Source of the DNA: Gnetum montanum
Taxonomy: Eukaryota; Streptophyta; Gnetopsida; Gnetales; Gnetaceae
DNA: 64,000 nucleotides
Direction of reading: 5' to 3'
NCBI GenBank assembly: GCA_015680685.1
Contig: MNCI01016519.1
Span: forward strand, 318,802-382,801
In this document: positions 32,577-45,156 of the stretch, piece by piece
Numbering within the stretch: the stretch's first letter is position 1
Layout: each line of letters opens with the position of its first letter
Position numbers and translations under genes: made by a program
The notes under the pieces: generated by a model
Told to the model about the DNA's origin: nothing
Seen by the model: only the letters and a program-made list of their open reading frames with translations
Database searches by the model: none

Positions 32577-34700
32577 CTGTAATCACAATAAGACCATGGA
32601 TTAGCAATTATTATGTAACCTTAAAATAATTGGGATACCTTAACTCTTGAGAATACTTAAACTTGGCTAAGTTGTGATTATGGCTGATTTAATTAGTCCA
32701 ATTATCATTTATTTTATGTGTTACTATGAATAATTAATCCCAGAGGTTGTTGGAAGGGTTAACTTAGCAAAAAGTTGATGTTTATGTATGCTTAAGGTTA
32801 TTAACCCTTTAGGGGATTTAGGAAAATTTCCAAATAATTTCATTAATTTTTCATCAAAGATCTTAAGGTTTGTGGCCGCCACAATAAAGATCTTACCTCC
32901 AATAAGTGCATGATCGAAAACTAGAGTGATTTGGACAAACAATTGAGAAGTTATGAGCTTTGGAAGGTTTTGGGCTTTGAAAAATTGCAAAAATTTCCGG
33001 TGTGTTATGAGCAAATGACAAAAAATTCATAAGTGCTTGATGGTATATATAGGATCTAAGCACTGCATCGATGATGCCTAGTTGATGAGGCCTCATCGAC
33101 ATGGTCGACTATGTCAACAAAGCCTCATCAACGCAGTTAACAACCACCATTGGCTTGGTTGAACTTTTAAAATACAAGGAATTTTTGGATGAAATTGGAA
33201 TTAAATGAAAGCTCATAAGACCAAGAATAGTATGAAAAGATGAGAAGAGGATGTTGAAGCTCATAATTTGAAAAGAATGGAAAAAATTGATTTAGTGAAT
33301 GAATGAAATGAAAGATTAAGAAGTACTGAGCAGTTACGCAATGGAAAATGCGAAATATAGGATTGTAGTGATGTCAAAGGTAAGGAACCTTAACGAATCA
33401 AGCCAAAAATTATGCAAGTGGGTCCTTCCCATAGTAGGCTCATGCCCTTTTTGCCATTACATAACCTCAACTAAGGAGTCCATGCACCTAATAGTCGATT
33501 TAATGATCATGATAAGTTAAGTACCAACGAGAAAGAATCGACTCAAGAATTCCAATACATTAGATTAAGACATAGAGCATAACATGGAACCCAATAGTGA
33601 GGTGAGTTATGGTAGCATGGATGGATGATAAAGAAGTTAGAATAGAGTTCCAAATTGAGGTCATAAGAAGTCCCTTGTGGAATTTATGGTTAAAATGACT
33701 CGAGAAGTTCTATCTTCAATCTAGACCAAAACCATATATTTTCAGTGACATTGCATCACCACTTTAAGACTGATCCACCCATATTAGACATAAGATTTCT
33801 TCCACAAAACAACCACCATTCCACAAAGAGAAGAAAGAAGAAGTAAGAAATAAGAGAGAGGGCCATAGTTAGAGGGGACCTTGAAGCATAGGTGCATGCT
33901 ATTCGAGTCTCATAACCAATTCTTGTAGCCCTTTTATTTGTCCAAGGTGTATGCTATAAATTCTCATCATTGTTTTTATTTTTTTTATTTTTTATTTTTT
34001 TGAAATGGGAACCACACCATGTGAGAACTTATTCATGTTAAAGGGATGTGCTTTGAATTCCCATTTTTTTAATGGGAACCACACCATGCAATGACATATT
34101 TAACTTCCTATTATTGGGTGGCATGGAATGGTAAGAAGTCTATGAAAAACACTCAAGCACTCAAGTAAGAAGAGCAATATAAAGAGTATTGAGTCTCCTT
34201 GAAGTCACACCCTTTACAAACCTTTAAATCCTTCCTAATTTTGGAACTACCAAGGTCACTAATTGATTAAATGTTTCTTTAATGAAAAGGAACCTCAAAT
34301 TCTCAAAATAGGGAAAACCATAGAGTTCATTGGATGGGTGAATGATGTGGACTCATTGCCTGTTCCATGAAAAATAAACCATGTCAAAGTCATCAAACAT
34401 CCGAATTCAAAAATAGAAAGCAGTCATTGACAATCACACATTAAGCACAAACCATCAGTAGTAAACAGCAACAACAACACTGTGTCTTGTGACAATAAAG
34501 CAAATTTATTAGCAGAAATGAGGAAATATCACACTTAAACAAAATAAAGCAAAATAATGTAAAATATATAAGAAAGTGTAAAATAATTAGGAAAGTTTAA
34601 AGATACTAAAAATGATGTAAAATTAGAAAAATTCAAAAATCAAAAATTTGTAAAATAAAAAAACTTAAAAAAATAAAAAGGTAGAAAAATTGACAGGCCC
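32577..34700 (-). other. Spacer between integrase and ORF2 of element B
   Basis: About 2.1 kb without coding. 33058-33140 repeats the GATGAGGCCTCATCGACATGG words of the LTR U3. 34004 and 34071 hold a direct repeat of AATGGGAACCACACCATG. 34500-34690 is A-rich (TAAAATAA-type words); the matching place in E (47590-47770) is similar. Confidence 0.6.
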
Positions 34701-34709
34701 TAGTAATGG

Positions 34710-34760
34710 TTAGCACAAATGGCCACCTCCCCCACAACTAAGTTGGGGGGAGGAGATCCA
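34710..34760 (-). other. G-rich tract after integrase of element B
   Basis: Minus strand reads CCCCCCAACTTAGTTGTGGG and GGGAGGTGG nearby. E has the related TAGTTGTGGGGGTATCA at 47808-47824. Possibly a second, central polypurine tract. Confidence 0.4.
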
Positions 34761-34789
34761 AAAATTATAACATGGTTGTCCATTTGTTG

Positions 34790-36130
34790 AGGCAATATTC
34801 ACACTAGCCAATCTTGGTTCTAGGAAAGGTTTAACTTGTTGGATGTTGACCAACTACATTTTATTTAGGATGTTAGGTGTGTAGATTATCATGGCCCCAA
34901 AGGGAAAGGTTTGATCGATTATATAAGGTCTCTCCCACAATGTTTGGAATTTTGACTTTTGGGGTACATGTGTGGGGTTCTAGTAAAGAACCTTGTCTTC
35001 TTACTGAAGTTTTACTTTCCTGATTCTAAGGTCATGATGTTGCTTACTGAATGCCTTGTTTACCTCATTCAAAGATAGGGCCACTAATCGATTTTTATCT
35101 AGCATGTTCAAATTGATCAATCTTTTATTCTATGTTGGACTTAGGTCAAAGTTTAGATCACAAGATGTTAAGAGTGTATGAAGCTCAAATTGGATTGGAA
35201 GCATTGAAAGTTTTCCATACACTAACTCATAGGGAGAATAGCCAATAGGAAGTTTCCAAGTTGAACAATAAGCCCAAAGAACATTGTTAAGTTTTGTACA
35301 CTAGTCCTTCCTACATTTGCTAATGGTCCACATTAGTATTTTTGTAATCTCCTACTTGGTTACCTCTACTTAACCATTGGCTTGGGGGTGGTAAGATGTT
35401 GTTAATTTATGTTCTACCTCTAAGCGTTACATTAATTTTCTAAATGTGGCACCAGTGAAATGAGTTCCATTATCATAAATTAGTGCACATGGCACCCCAA
35501 ACCTATCCATAATATTTTTTTGTATAAATTTGGTAGTACTTTATGATGTACAATCAGTAACAATTACTTCTTCTACTCATTTTGTGCAATAGTAAACTTC
35601 TACTATAGTATATGCTTTCCCATTAGATATGGGTGTTATGAAACCCATGAAGTCAACACCCCATATGTTAAAAGGTTCCAATGGTTGGATCCACTATTGA
35701 GGACCTTCGATGCAAGCAATCATCCCCCCATCACATTGACAACATTCATAAGACTTCATGAACTTGTGGACATTCCTAAAGACCGTAGGCCAATCGTATC
35801 CTGCCATCAAGATTTTTATGGTCATGCATCTCCTTACATAGTGACCTTAGCAAGGCCCTTCATGAGCATCCTAGAGAATGCACAGTCGATCTTCATTAGG
35901 GATACACCAACGAATCAAGCCATCAACACACACCTTGTAAAGGTGTCTATTGATTTCCATGAAGTATTTGGCCCAATGAACAAACTGTTTCTTCTTCCTA
36001 CGATCTAGGTCTTATGGCATCTCTTGAGTGAGAAGATATGTGAGGATGCCATTACACAATATTGCTTTTTCAGGTGTTTGTTCACTTATTGCTCTTGTAA
36101 AGAGGAGTTCGTTTAGAAACTGATCAAAAA
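34790..36130 (-). pseudogene. pol: Integrase of element B
   Basis: Minus strand. First Asp block WGVDFMGF at 35665-35641, second Asp block IYDNGTHFTGA at about 35482-35450, then SYHPQANG, a stop, VEV (35390-35365), so a nonsense change stands just before the catalytic Glu. Downstream: YSPYELVYGKLSMLPIQFEL. The C-terminal part reads WERPYIIDQTFPFGA near 34900. Several other stops. Would catalyse cDNA insertion. Confidence 0.78.
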
Positions 36131-36164
36131 GCAAGCTCTCCTCCTTTTTGTTATCCCATCTTAG

Positions 36165-36780
36165 GTGAGAAAGGTGGTTAGTGATCACATTCTCTATCCC
36201 CTTTCAATCTACCATAGTGATATCAAATTGTTGCAAGATCACAAGCCACCATATGACAGGAGGCCTCACCATCAGCTTATTCATGAGAAAGCGAATTACA
36301 CTATGGAATGTATGCACAAATACTTTGCAACCCAACACATAGTGCTTAAATGTTTCCAGTGCATACACCACTGCCATTAATTCTTTCTCCATGGTGCTAT
36401 AATTTAACTATGCCCCCATAATGCTTCTACTCATGCAGTAAATATAGTATGTATGTTTCTTATTGTCCATCTACGTAAGCACTACTCCTAAAGCATAGTT
36501 AGATGCATCTGTCATGATATGGAATGGTTTGGATCAATTTGGTGCTCGTAAGATTGGTGTTTCTAAAAGTTTCTCTTTTAATTGTTACAATGTGTGTTCA
36601 CATTCCTTAGTCCAAATAAAGGATGCATCTTTCTTTGTAAGGTCTACCAATGACTTTGTAATCTTAGACAAATTCTCAATAAATCACCAATAGTAACCAG
36701 TATGTCCAAGAATGACTGGACATCTTTAACAATCTCTGGTCAGCATGTTATTCCTTGGATGACTATCATCTTTTCTAGGT
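36165..36780 (-). pseudogene. pol: RNase H of element B
   Basis: The minus strand reads MEKELMAVVYALETFKHYVLGCKVFVHT (36392 downwards), the (T)EKELLAVVFALxKFRxYLxGxKVxVxTDH block, though Asp of TDH is Phe here (HTFHSVIRFL). FMNKLMVRPPVIWWLVILQQFD ends the domain. Connection to RT runs up to about 36780. Broken by stops. Confidence 0.75.
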
Positions 36781-37330
36781 CGACCTCAATCCCTTTTGTA
36801 TGAAATTTGATGCCCTAGCACAATGCCTTCTTGAACCATGAGATGGCTCTTTTGCTAGTTGAGTTGTAGATTTTTCTCTAAACATCTCTTCAATACTTAC
36901 TCAAGTCAATCCAAGGCTTGCTCAAAGGTAGATCCATAGGTGAGAAATTCATTCATAAAGACTTCAACACCACTATCAATTTATTGTTTAAAGATACTAA
37001 GGACTGAGCATTGAATTGTTGCAATGGCATTGTATAAGCCAAATGGCATTTTACAATATGCACAACTCCCCCATAGACTCGTGAATGTTGTCTTAGCATG
37101 ATCTTTAAGTGCAATTTGGATTTGGTTATAGCCACTATAACCATCCAAAAATCCATAATAACAATGCCCAGATATCGTGTATAATACTTGATCTACAAAT
37201 GGTAAAGGAAAGTCATCCTTAAATGTTACCATATTTAACAGCCAAAAGTTTATGCAAACCCACCATTTTCCACCCTTCTTCAGTAAAATTATGAGTGGGC
37301 TAAACCACTCACTATCTATGATTTGGATAG
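36780..37330 (-). pseudogene. pol: Reverse transcriptase of element B, active site lost
   Basis: Minus strand: FKDDFPLPFVDQVL, YYGFLDGYSGYNQIQIAL, KTTFTSLWGSCAYCKMPFGL (37232-36990), then GVEVFMNEFLTYGSTFEQAL. The YMDD-type motif is FMNE (36959-36945): both catalytic Asp changed (Asn and Glu). The related E copy keeps FMDD at 50620-50606. The protein could not have been active in this state. Confidence 0.82.
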
Positions 37331-37549
37331 AGAAACCCTACCTTGAGGAGTTGCTCTATCTCCTCCTTAACGATTTGGTTCAATTTGGGGTTTAGCTGCT
37401 ACAGCTACCTTTTAGGTTTTATGGTTGAGTCGGTGTACATGCGATGCTAGCATATCCTCGAATCAATTCCTTTCCTGTTAGCTTTGAATATGACTAAGTA
37501 AAGGTTGTTGACCATTTATTCAGCACTTTTAATAACTTTTTTTTTTGTT

Positions 37550-38520
37550 TATAAGAAATTTTGGCATTAATGATGACCAGTTTACCATTTTCTAAAAATG
37601 CATACTCCATACCTATCGATAAAGTCTTTAGCTCTAAGGGCTCCTGCTTGACGTGATCAGGGATTTCCAACTCTTCCTAACAAGTATTATCATCTTCATT
37701 AGAGAGTTGGAAATCGACTTGTTCAATTTTGTCCATGCCTTCAACATATGCATATGTTAGGCTCTCAATTGGCTCCATGCATATTGTGCTACTATCTGAA
37801 TTAGTCATTTGCCACTAGGTGCCCTCTTGTTTTGTGACTACTACATACCGACACCTTTGAATATTGATCTCTTATGCACATTAATTGCATGCTTTAATGT
37901 ATGTTCTCTTGATTAACCAAATCCTTTGCACGTAATTGCACCCATTATCATTGTACGCAGTGCATGGAATATGCTTCTTCTCAATTTTTCATAGCTTATT
38001 TTTCTTGGATATTTTAAGAGATAGGTCCATTATACCCATTCATGTGTTGACTGTGCTTAACCAAGCCCTTCCCATGATGATGGGAAAGTCACTTTTGCAA
38101 TTGTCCACTTTAATTACTAGAAAATTAGTAGGATAAGACCACCCACAAACTATGATCACAATGTCCTCTACTAATCCCAAAAGATCAATAATCAATTGAT
38201 CTTCTAATTCTAGACAGATGTTTCTGTTCTTAAGAGGTGGTAGGTTCCAGGCCTTGTACATATCATGGGAGATGAGGTTAAATCTAAAACCAAAATCAAG
38301 AAGAGCCTTACATTACTCTTATCTAACAATCTGTAGATAGATGAGTGGACTTCCCAAGTCAAATCTTTTTGCGGGAAGATTACAAACAACCTTGATCCAA
38401 TCAAAAATAGCATGAGTTAACATTACAGTGCAAATCCTAGGTGGCACTTGGTTTGAAGAGCACTTGAAGGTATTTGATGTAGAGGATGAGGGTGATGGAG
38501 ATGTAGGATCATTAGCCAAA
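37550..38520 (-). pseudogene. pro: Protease region of element B
   Basis: Minus strand FRFNLISHDMYKAWNLPPLK (about 38290-38230), ELEDQLIIDLLGLVEDIVI (38215-38155) and FPIIMGRAWLSTVNT (38085-38040), matching the CxLGAS...GxVEDVxV...ILGRPFLAT layout of Athila-type proteases; GRAWL replaces GRPFL. I do not see an intact DSGA motif. A charged linker follows down to RT. Confidence 0.65.
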
Positions 38521-38559
38521 GTAGGTTGTGAGGGCTAGAGAGGACTACTAGGCCAAAAG

Positions 38560-39937
38560 AAAGGTCATTTCCTTAATCAATTATCTAGACCACTTAGTTG
38601 AAAAACTAGCTGTGAGTGTATAACCCTAGTAGCATTTCAGTATTGCGACTGTGGAGGAATCTTACACGAATCTATGATGTGGTGAAGTTTTTCCCTCTGA
38701 GAATAATCATGGCCAAGGCATCGATGTAGGAGTAAATAGTAGCAACCCATGGCAGCATCCAAGGGTTCATGTGATCCTTATTTCCAACCTTGGATTTTCC
38801 TTCTTAGATTAAACACTCTGGAGTGTGTCTGGTATTTGTCATTAAATAGTTCTAACATGGTACTCCATTTGTGGATAGATTCCAACTCTAAAGACCAGTA
38901 ATAACTTTCAGCTTTCTTAATGAGTATCCTTGGCAAAAGATTGATTTTTTTCCACTTATTCTCTATGTTCTATAATGCACATGCATCTTGAAAAGCTTGT
39001 AGACATGTCTGCAAATTAGAATTGTATCCCCCCTCAAATCTTGGAATATTATTCCTATCTAGGTGCTTAATTTGACTATCCTTCATATGTCAGGATTTTA
39101 ACTACCTCTGCAAAGTTGAGCATACTTCGAGTCACCAATAACAATTCTTCATCATCACTACGTTGATGATGCCAATGATGGTTTCGGCCACCCCTTTGAT
39201 TTTGGTGGCCTTCACAGTCATTGTTATTTTCCTAATTACCTTCATCATGATTGTTTTGACTGCAACTTCCATTAGAACCATCAGATGAAGTGGAATGTTC
39301 AAAATCAAATGAATAGGATGAAGAGGAAGATGGACTACCACCACCACCACGATGTCCGCCATCACTCTTATGCTTATTACAATCTTCATCCTTAGATTCC
39401 TTGCTATTGTGGTGCTTGCTGGAGTCCCTACCTTAGCTATCACTCTTTTCTAAACCTATTTTTTCAATATTCGATCATAGGTGAGGTTCACACCCTTGCT
39501 ATCAATAGAAGGGGGTGGAGAATCTTCACATTGAGAACCTTCCAAGGGAGGATCCTTGTTATTCTCTTGATCTAGTAGGAACAAGGGGTTAGTGTAATGT
39601 TTCCCCCTTATAGCTTCATGAAGTTTCTCTTAATGTTGATCTCGTTTATGTTGTGTTTCAATGGGACATTAATTTCAAGTGTCATACCCATCCATAATGT
39701 ATTCTTCGTGAGGATCTACTATGCCCAACTTCTTAAGGGTTTTGAATAGCATTCTGGGCACAAAATGATTAGGGGGAAAGAAAAAGTTGCCTTAGATATC
39801 AAACCATCACATCTATTCATCCTGATGTAGGATGAAGGTGAAATTTAACACAAACTCATCTGGATGAGTGTATACCACCTTGCATTCTTATGGGACCAAT
39901 GGTTGGTTTCTTTGGGCTTATGAGAAGAAGAAGACAT
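38560..39937 (-). pseudogene. gag: gag of element B
   Basis: Starts at the ATG at 39937 (MSSSSHKPKETNHWSHKNARW), about 135 bases after the primer-binding site. A stop comes at about 30 codons. Around 39440-39250 the frame encodes a Ser/Gly/His/Asp-rich, charged region (SDGGHRGGGGSPSSSSSYSFD), like the linker in D. The remainder is too broken for a domain call. Confidence 0.55.
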
Positions 39938-40071
39938 TTTACAAAATAAAATAGAATTGTCAGTGTGCCTTTATAATTTTATGTATAGTGGAAATGATAT
40001 TGACCTTTAGGTTTGCACAATGATATAATGATATTCACATAAACCTAAATAGCACACTTTTTACCAACAAA

Positions 40072-40091
40072 GTCCCTGACAACAGTGCCAA
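40072..40091 (-). other. Primer-binding site of element B (tRNA-Asp type)
   Basis: Minus strand TTGGCACTGTTGTCAGGGAC directly after the 5' LTR, a transition-altered form of TGGCGCCGTTGCCGGGGA, complementary to the 3' end of plant tRNA-Asp. Confidence 0.75.
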
Positions 40092-41029
40092 TGATGAGCA
40101 ACAAGGTAACCCTATGTCCAACCATACGAATCACAAAGTGTTCAAGCACAATCTAGTCGAATTCCATGGACTTTATTGTTTCCAGCGCACTAGCTCTTTA
40201 GGAAGTGAATGTAGCCTTAAGGTTAATCGTTGTCTTCCCAATTACACCTATGACATTCATTGGTATGGTTAACTGTAACTGAGACATTCGATTTTTATCA
40301 TTTTTATGTTTTATAGTTGAATGCTTGAATTGTAGATAAAAAATGAATTTGATTAACTAATCTTAATTAATTAATTAACTAATCATTTAGCTAATCATAA
40401 CATAAGTATCCATTCCCACTTTCCGCACACGTCCTGAACCCACGTATCTGCTGTTGAGTGACCAAGCGCTATGCTACTAGGTGTACCAAGCCATTACACT
40501 GTTGGGATTACCAAGCGAATACATGTTATGCTCGAAGCAATCATACTTATGTATATAATCTATCTCGCTTGATTATCTCATTAACGTAATAACTAGAAAA
40601 TATTTAATAATTAATTTAAAACATTTAATAAATAACTAAAAATAGTAAATGCATAAATAAAGTCGCTAACCTATCCAAAGTGTTGCAAGGTTTATCAAAA
40701 GGCTCATCTTTATTGCTACACACATTGTTATGCTAAGGTACAACAATGCTCAAATAAAGATCTATACACTTAATGACTCCTGCTATGGGCACTCGAAGGA
40801 AAAATTCTAACTTTCAAATGGAAAAAATGCAAGAGCTCCACTGTAACTACAATTTTCTATGCCATAAATGTAACTACAAGCACATATTTATAGCCCAAAA
40901 TCAAAAACAAAACTGACACTACATCAATGGGGCCTCATCAATGCATGGTGAGATGCATCGACCAGGCCTCGTCAATGAGTTCCAGTCAATGAGGCCTTGT
41001 TGACATAGCCAACTTAACATGAATCATCA
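40092..41029 (-). mobile_element. 5' LTR of element B
   Basis: TGATGAGCAACAAGG to ...GAATCATCA, followed by CTTTG. Collinear with 28528-29475. Confidence 0.88.
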
Positions 41030-41743
41030 CTTTGTCACGTATGGTTTAGTCCAAAGTAAGGCATATGATTTTTAATTTTTTTTGGCCTTATGCTACTCCT
41101 AACAATAATAAAGAAATCAATTATTTAAACTAATTAATAATGGAAAGTAAAGTCTAAACTAGCCTCTAAGTGATGAGTGTCCATTTCGAGCTTGTCGTAC
41201 ACATCTTGAACTCATGTATCCACTACTGGGATTACCAAGCACTATGCTACTAGGTGAACTAAACAATAATACTACTAGGGTTACCAAGTGATACATGTTT
41301 ATGCTTAAAACTAGTTGCACTCATTCTACCAATTCATTAATATGCATGGAAACAGAAATATTAACCAAGTACATAAAAAGTAAATCTAATCTAAGTCAAA
41401 ATTCTACAATGAATAAGAATCAATCTCGATCTTATTGTTGTTCACAAAATATGTTCACATACATTGCCATTTGAATAATACATCGTACAATTAACTCAGA
41501 TCCACACTATGAGCACTCACTCACTATTCTCTAAGACTACAGTATAAAACTATAAGAGTTTTGCTACTTTATTAACAAAAGAATGCCAAAACCATGCATC
41601 TAAGTGTTATATTTATAGGCTAGCATGCATCCCACAATATCGAATATCTGACATCGCTTCTTGGGCCCTCATATCGAGTATCCAATATCAAGGCTCCAAT
41701 ATCAAATATCTAATATCAGAGCCAAACAAGATACACTTCATCA
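41030..41743 (-). mobile_element. Element D 3' LTR, right piece
   Basis: Resumes after the CTTTG duplication and ends ...ACACTTCATCA at 41743, then TACCCCCACAACT. U3 (41618-41743) is made of ATATCGA/GATATTG words; TATA box on the minus strand CCTATAAATATAA near 41612-41620. Confidence 0.85.
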
Positions 41744-42340
41744 TACCCCCACAACTAAATGAAAACTCATCCTCGAGTGAACAAAAGGAGGAACAAGTCC
41801 CTTACCAAATATTAAGAAAGTATGGGATTACTGACTAACACTAACTACTGACAAACATAGAGTGTCACATGAAAAAATTTTATTCTAGTGGATGCATACA
41901 AAATGACAAAGTAACAAAAAGATCGGATAGACATTGAAGATTACAAAATTTATAGAGGACTTCAAAAATCTACTAAACATGATTCTTCTTGTTAATGCTA
42001 GTTGTGGAAAACTTCCAACCTTGATTATTATGTTGATTCCTCTCTAGTTATGCAAAACATTCTTGAAGGATGGATTAAAATTTCTTCTCATCATCTCATT
42101 ATTCTAGTACACATGCGATGTTTGAGCTGCTATCTAATATGTGCTATGATTTGTATGTGAGCATATCCTCCATTGTGCCTCTCTTAACTTCATTCTTGTG
42201 CTTGGTAAAAGACTTTCTTCCTTAAGCATTTCTTTTAGCATCACCTGTAGTCTAATACTAATCTTATAGTTGCACATTCAGGAGATGGACTGCACAATCC
42301 CTTGGTTATACATCACTGGTTTCCCATCTATCATCATTAT
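41744..42340 (-). other. 3' untranslated part of element D
   Basis: Polypurine tract complement TACCCCCACAACT, then AT-rich sequence related to the region left of LTRs in B and E. No coding seen. Confidence 0.55.
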
Positions 42341-43050
42341 CAATTTAATTAATCATGTCGTAGCACATCTAACATTGGTGATAGTCTCATTTGGATCATT
42401 TAAAGATGTATCTTTACCTAGACTTGAAGGTATTTCTATTTTGGGGGATCCATATATGTTTGCTGCTTCTTCTTGATTTTCTATTTTAATTCTCAAGTCT
42501 TCATGTTTAATATCCTCTTCTGATGTATAATCAAAGTGTAATATATTTGTGTCTAAGCCCTCTGTTTGGTCCATTTTCTTATGTCTAGAACTAATAAGTA
42601 GATTATTTATTTCCATGCATCTTTGAAACTATTTTATATTCTTATTTTCAAGCCACGAAGTGTCTTCTTGTTTAGTGGCTACTACATAGATTGGTTTTTG
42701 CTCACATACTTGTTGCTTAGCTTTGTTGTGGGTTATGTTCATATTTTAAATTTCTAACCCACAACTACACCCTTTATCATTATTAGTAATTCATGGAGGT
42801 TTTTGTCTCTCCATAATGATGTGTATATCATTTTTGTCCTATCTTGGAGTGGTGTTGATTGTTGGCTTTTGCATATGATTAGGAGACATTGTTTCGACAA
42901 CAAAGAGTGTTGCACTAGATTAGCCTTTTGCTAGTTTTGATATGCTAGTAGGTCTATGTGTTTTCTTCTTATGCATGGAAACTATCCTAAAGAAAGAACA
43001 TTTCTAAGGTTGTAGTTGAGATCTACTAGCATTATCATTTCTATGTATGT
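42340..43050 (-). pseudogene. Gag-protease linker of element D
   Basis: The minus strand at 42616-42353 encodes an acidic 87-residue stretch (HFDYTSEEDIKHEDLRIKIE) resembling the acidic linker after protease in B. 42650-42700 matches B at 37805-37850 (TGTCTTCTTGTTTAGTGGCT against TGCCCTCTTGTTTTGTGACT). No catalytic protease motif found. Confidence 0.5.
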
Positions 43051-45031
43051 TCATAGCATAAGTGGCATTCTTTCGATGATGCTGTGGTGTTGAACCTTCC
43101 TATGTTGTTGGTGGTGAGATATGTTGGAGGGAAGTATGAGAATATTGAGGATATGATGGAGGATGAGAGGCATGAGGTGATGATCCTTCATAATATGTTG
43201 CAAGTTGATGATACTCAAGAGAGTGGTAGTAGTGATTTGAGGTAGAGGAAGTAAAACCAACTGGGGAAATAGGTTGTTGAATGTAATATTCATTTGACTT
43301 CGATTGGTAGTAAGGGTAGTGTTGGTTTGATGATGGCCTCCCCCATGATTGTGGGTTTTGCCACCTCAGTTGATAGTAGTTTTGAGGTTGATAAGACATC
43401 CCACTAACATAGTATGATTGGTTGTAGGACTATCTATAATTACCTTGTGAGAAAGTTAATTTCCTAGGAATTTTCTTTTGTACAAACTTGGGATTCAAAG
43501 AAAAAGCCCAATACTCATGCAGATATAACATAACTAGGTAATAGCCCTTTGGATGGTCATATAGGCAGATGTCACATCCATCATCCTCTTCTGTGGTTGA
43601 GTTTATAGCCTCTTCTTCTACAACTATTTTCCCTTTTTGTCGATAAGTGTTCCTACCTATTTCTTGGTTCTTTTTCCTTCTCTTGTTTTGATCACTTAAT
43701 TCGTTTTATGTTACTCTCTCCTCTATAGTTATTCCATAAGTTGTAAATTTTTCATTTATCAACTCCCACACCTTATCTAGCCTTACTTCAAGCTCATCAA
43801 TAGACTTATGTATTGACAAGGTTTATTGTAAAATCGCCTCATTGAGAGCTACTTCTCTTATCATAGATATGAACCCTCTTCTTTTGAAGAGTTGGGTCCT
43901 AGAAATTTTCCTCTACATTCTCTCATTTACATAGATCTTCTTCTTCTTTCACCACCTGCTCAATTAGCCTTTGTATCTGATGGGCTTTTAATTCATGTAA
44001 CCAACCTTGGGCATAAATTCCAAGGGTCTCTTTCATTTGACTACGAAGCCCATCTATGATTTGTAAAAGTTGCTCTTCTTGAGAGAAACCATGGCTTGGA
44101 CATCTATATAGTAGAGAATAATATCTATCTAGGGCCATATCCAAGGATTCATGTTGTTCCTATTTCCATCCTTGGATTCATTTCCTTAGGTTGGACACCC
44201 TCGCATAGGTTTGGTATTTTTCGTTGAAGAGTTCCAACATTGTGGATCATCGATGAATTAAATTCGGTTTCAATGATCTATACCACACTTTAGCTTTTAT
44301 CTACTAGTGTCCTAGGAAAGAGCTTAAGCTTTTGCCACCCACCTTCAATCTTTTGTAAGATGCAAGCATCATGAAAGGCTTGTAAATGATGTTGTGGATC
44401 AAAATTATAGGCTCCCGAAAATTTAAGGATGTTATTCATATCAAGTCTTTTGATGCAACTATCCTTTTGATGCCTATGAGGTATTTTAACTACCTCTGTG
44501 ATCTACATCATGCTCTTAGTGGCCAACAAGGATTTACCATCATTAGACATGTCATGGTGAAAATTTCTACTTCTATTTCTCTAATTGGGAAAAAAATTTC
44601 TATGCTTAATTTGATGTCTTTGATTTTACCCTTGGTTACAATTTCTATTTTTATTTCAACCCCATAGTGAAGCTTTATATCCATACCTACATTTACCTTT
44701 GTCAGAACTAGACGTTGAAGAGGAAGAGGAAGAAGCTTGGAGAACCACCATGGCTTCTATAGTTCTTCCTTTGATCCCTTGATTTATCTTTTCTAGGTTT
44801 TGAGGATGTCCTAGGCCTTGAGGCCTCCCTTGATCTAGGACTTACTTCATCTCCTCCAGGATTATCTGCCTTAGATGAATGCAATACTTAACTATAATTA
44901 GGATGGTCATGAACATATAAAACCCCTACATGAGATTGGTCACTCTAATTTTCTTCAATATATATCTCATTAGTTCTCGAATGAATGTTCTCTTCATATA
45001 ATGCATTATCACTTCCATGTGAAAGAGACAT
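43050..45031 (-). pseudogene. gag: gag of element D
   Basis: Starts at the ATG at 45031 (MSLSHGSDNALYEENIHSRT), about 105 bases after the primer-binding site. Core block at 44144-43923: LDRYYSLLYRCPSHGFSQEEQLLQIIDGL, the W/YxxLLxxCPxHGxxxxxxLxxFYxGL motif of Athila-type Gag. The C-terminal part (43399-43100) is rich in Tyr, Gln, Ser and Pro (YQPQNYYQLRWQNPQSWGRP). Several stops. Gag is the only protein of this element that I can recognise. Confidence 0.68.
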
Positions 45032-45134
45032 TATTGTTAGTTAATGATGTGTGTAACTTAATATTTTCTAAAAGATAAATTGTTAATGCATTTACAATGA
45101 TCGTGTATAATATAACTAATCTAGATAACTAACA

Positions 45135-45156
45135 CCATCCCCAACAACGGTGCTAA
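45135..45156 (-). other. Primer-binding site of element D
   Basis: Minus strand TTAGCACCGTTGTTGGGGAT, a decayed tRNA-Asp-type site, directly inside the 5' LTR. Confidence 0.7.

Larger units (their letters stand above)
28528..41029 (-). mobile_element. Element B: full-length Athila-like Ty3/gypsy element
   Basis: 12.5 kb on the minus strand, LTRs 28528-29475 (948 bp) and 40092-41029 (938 bp), ends TGATGAG...CTCATCA, target-site duplication CTTTG at 28523-28527 and 41030-41034. In transcription order: primer site (40091-40072), gag, protease, RT, RNase H, integrase, G-rich tract and A/T-rich spacer, ORF2, polypurine tract. It sits inside the LTR of its relative D. All frames carry stops. Confidence 0.88.

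Noticed and set aside
35685-36008. 107-codon plus-strand frame
   Set aside because: Lies opposite the integrase of element B, whose motifs are on the minus strand.
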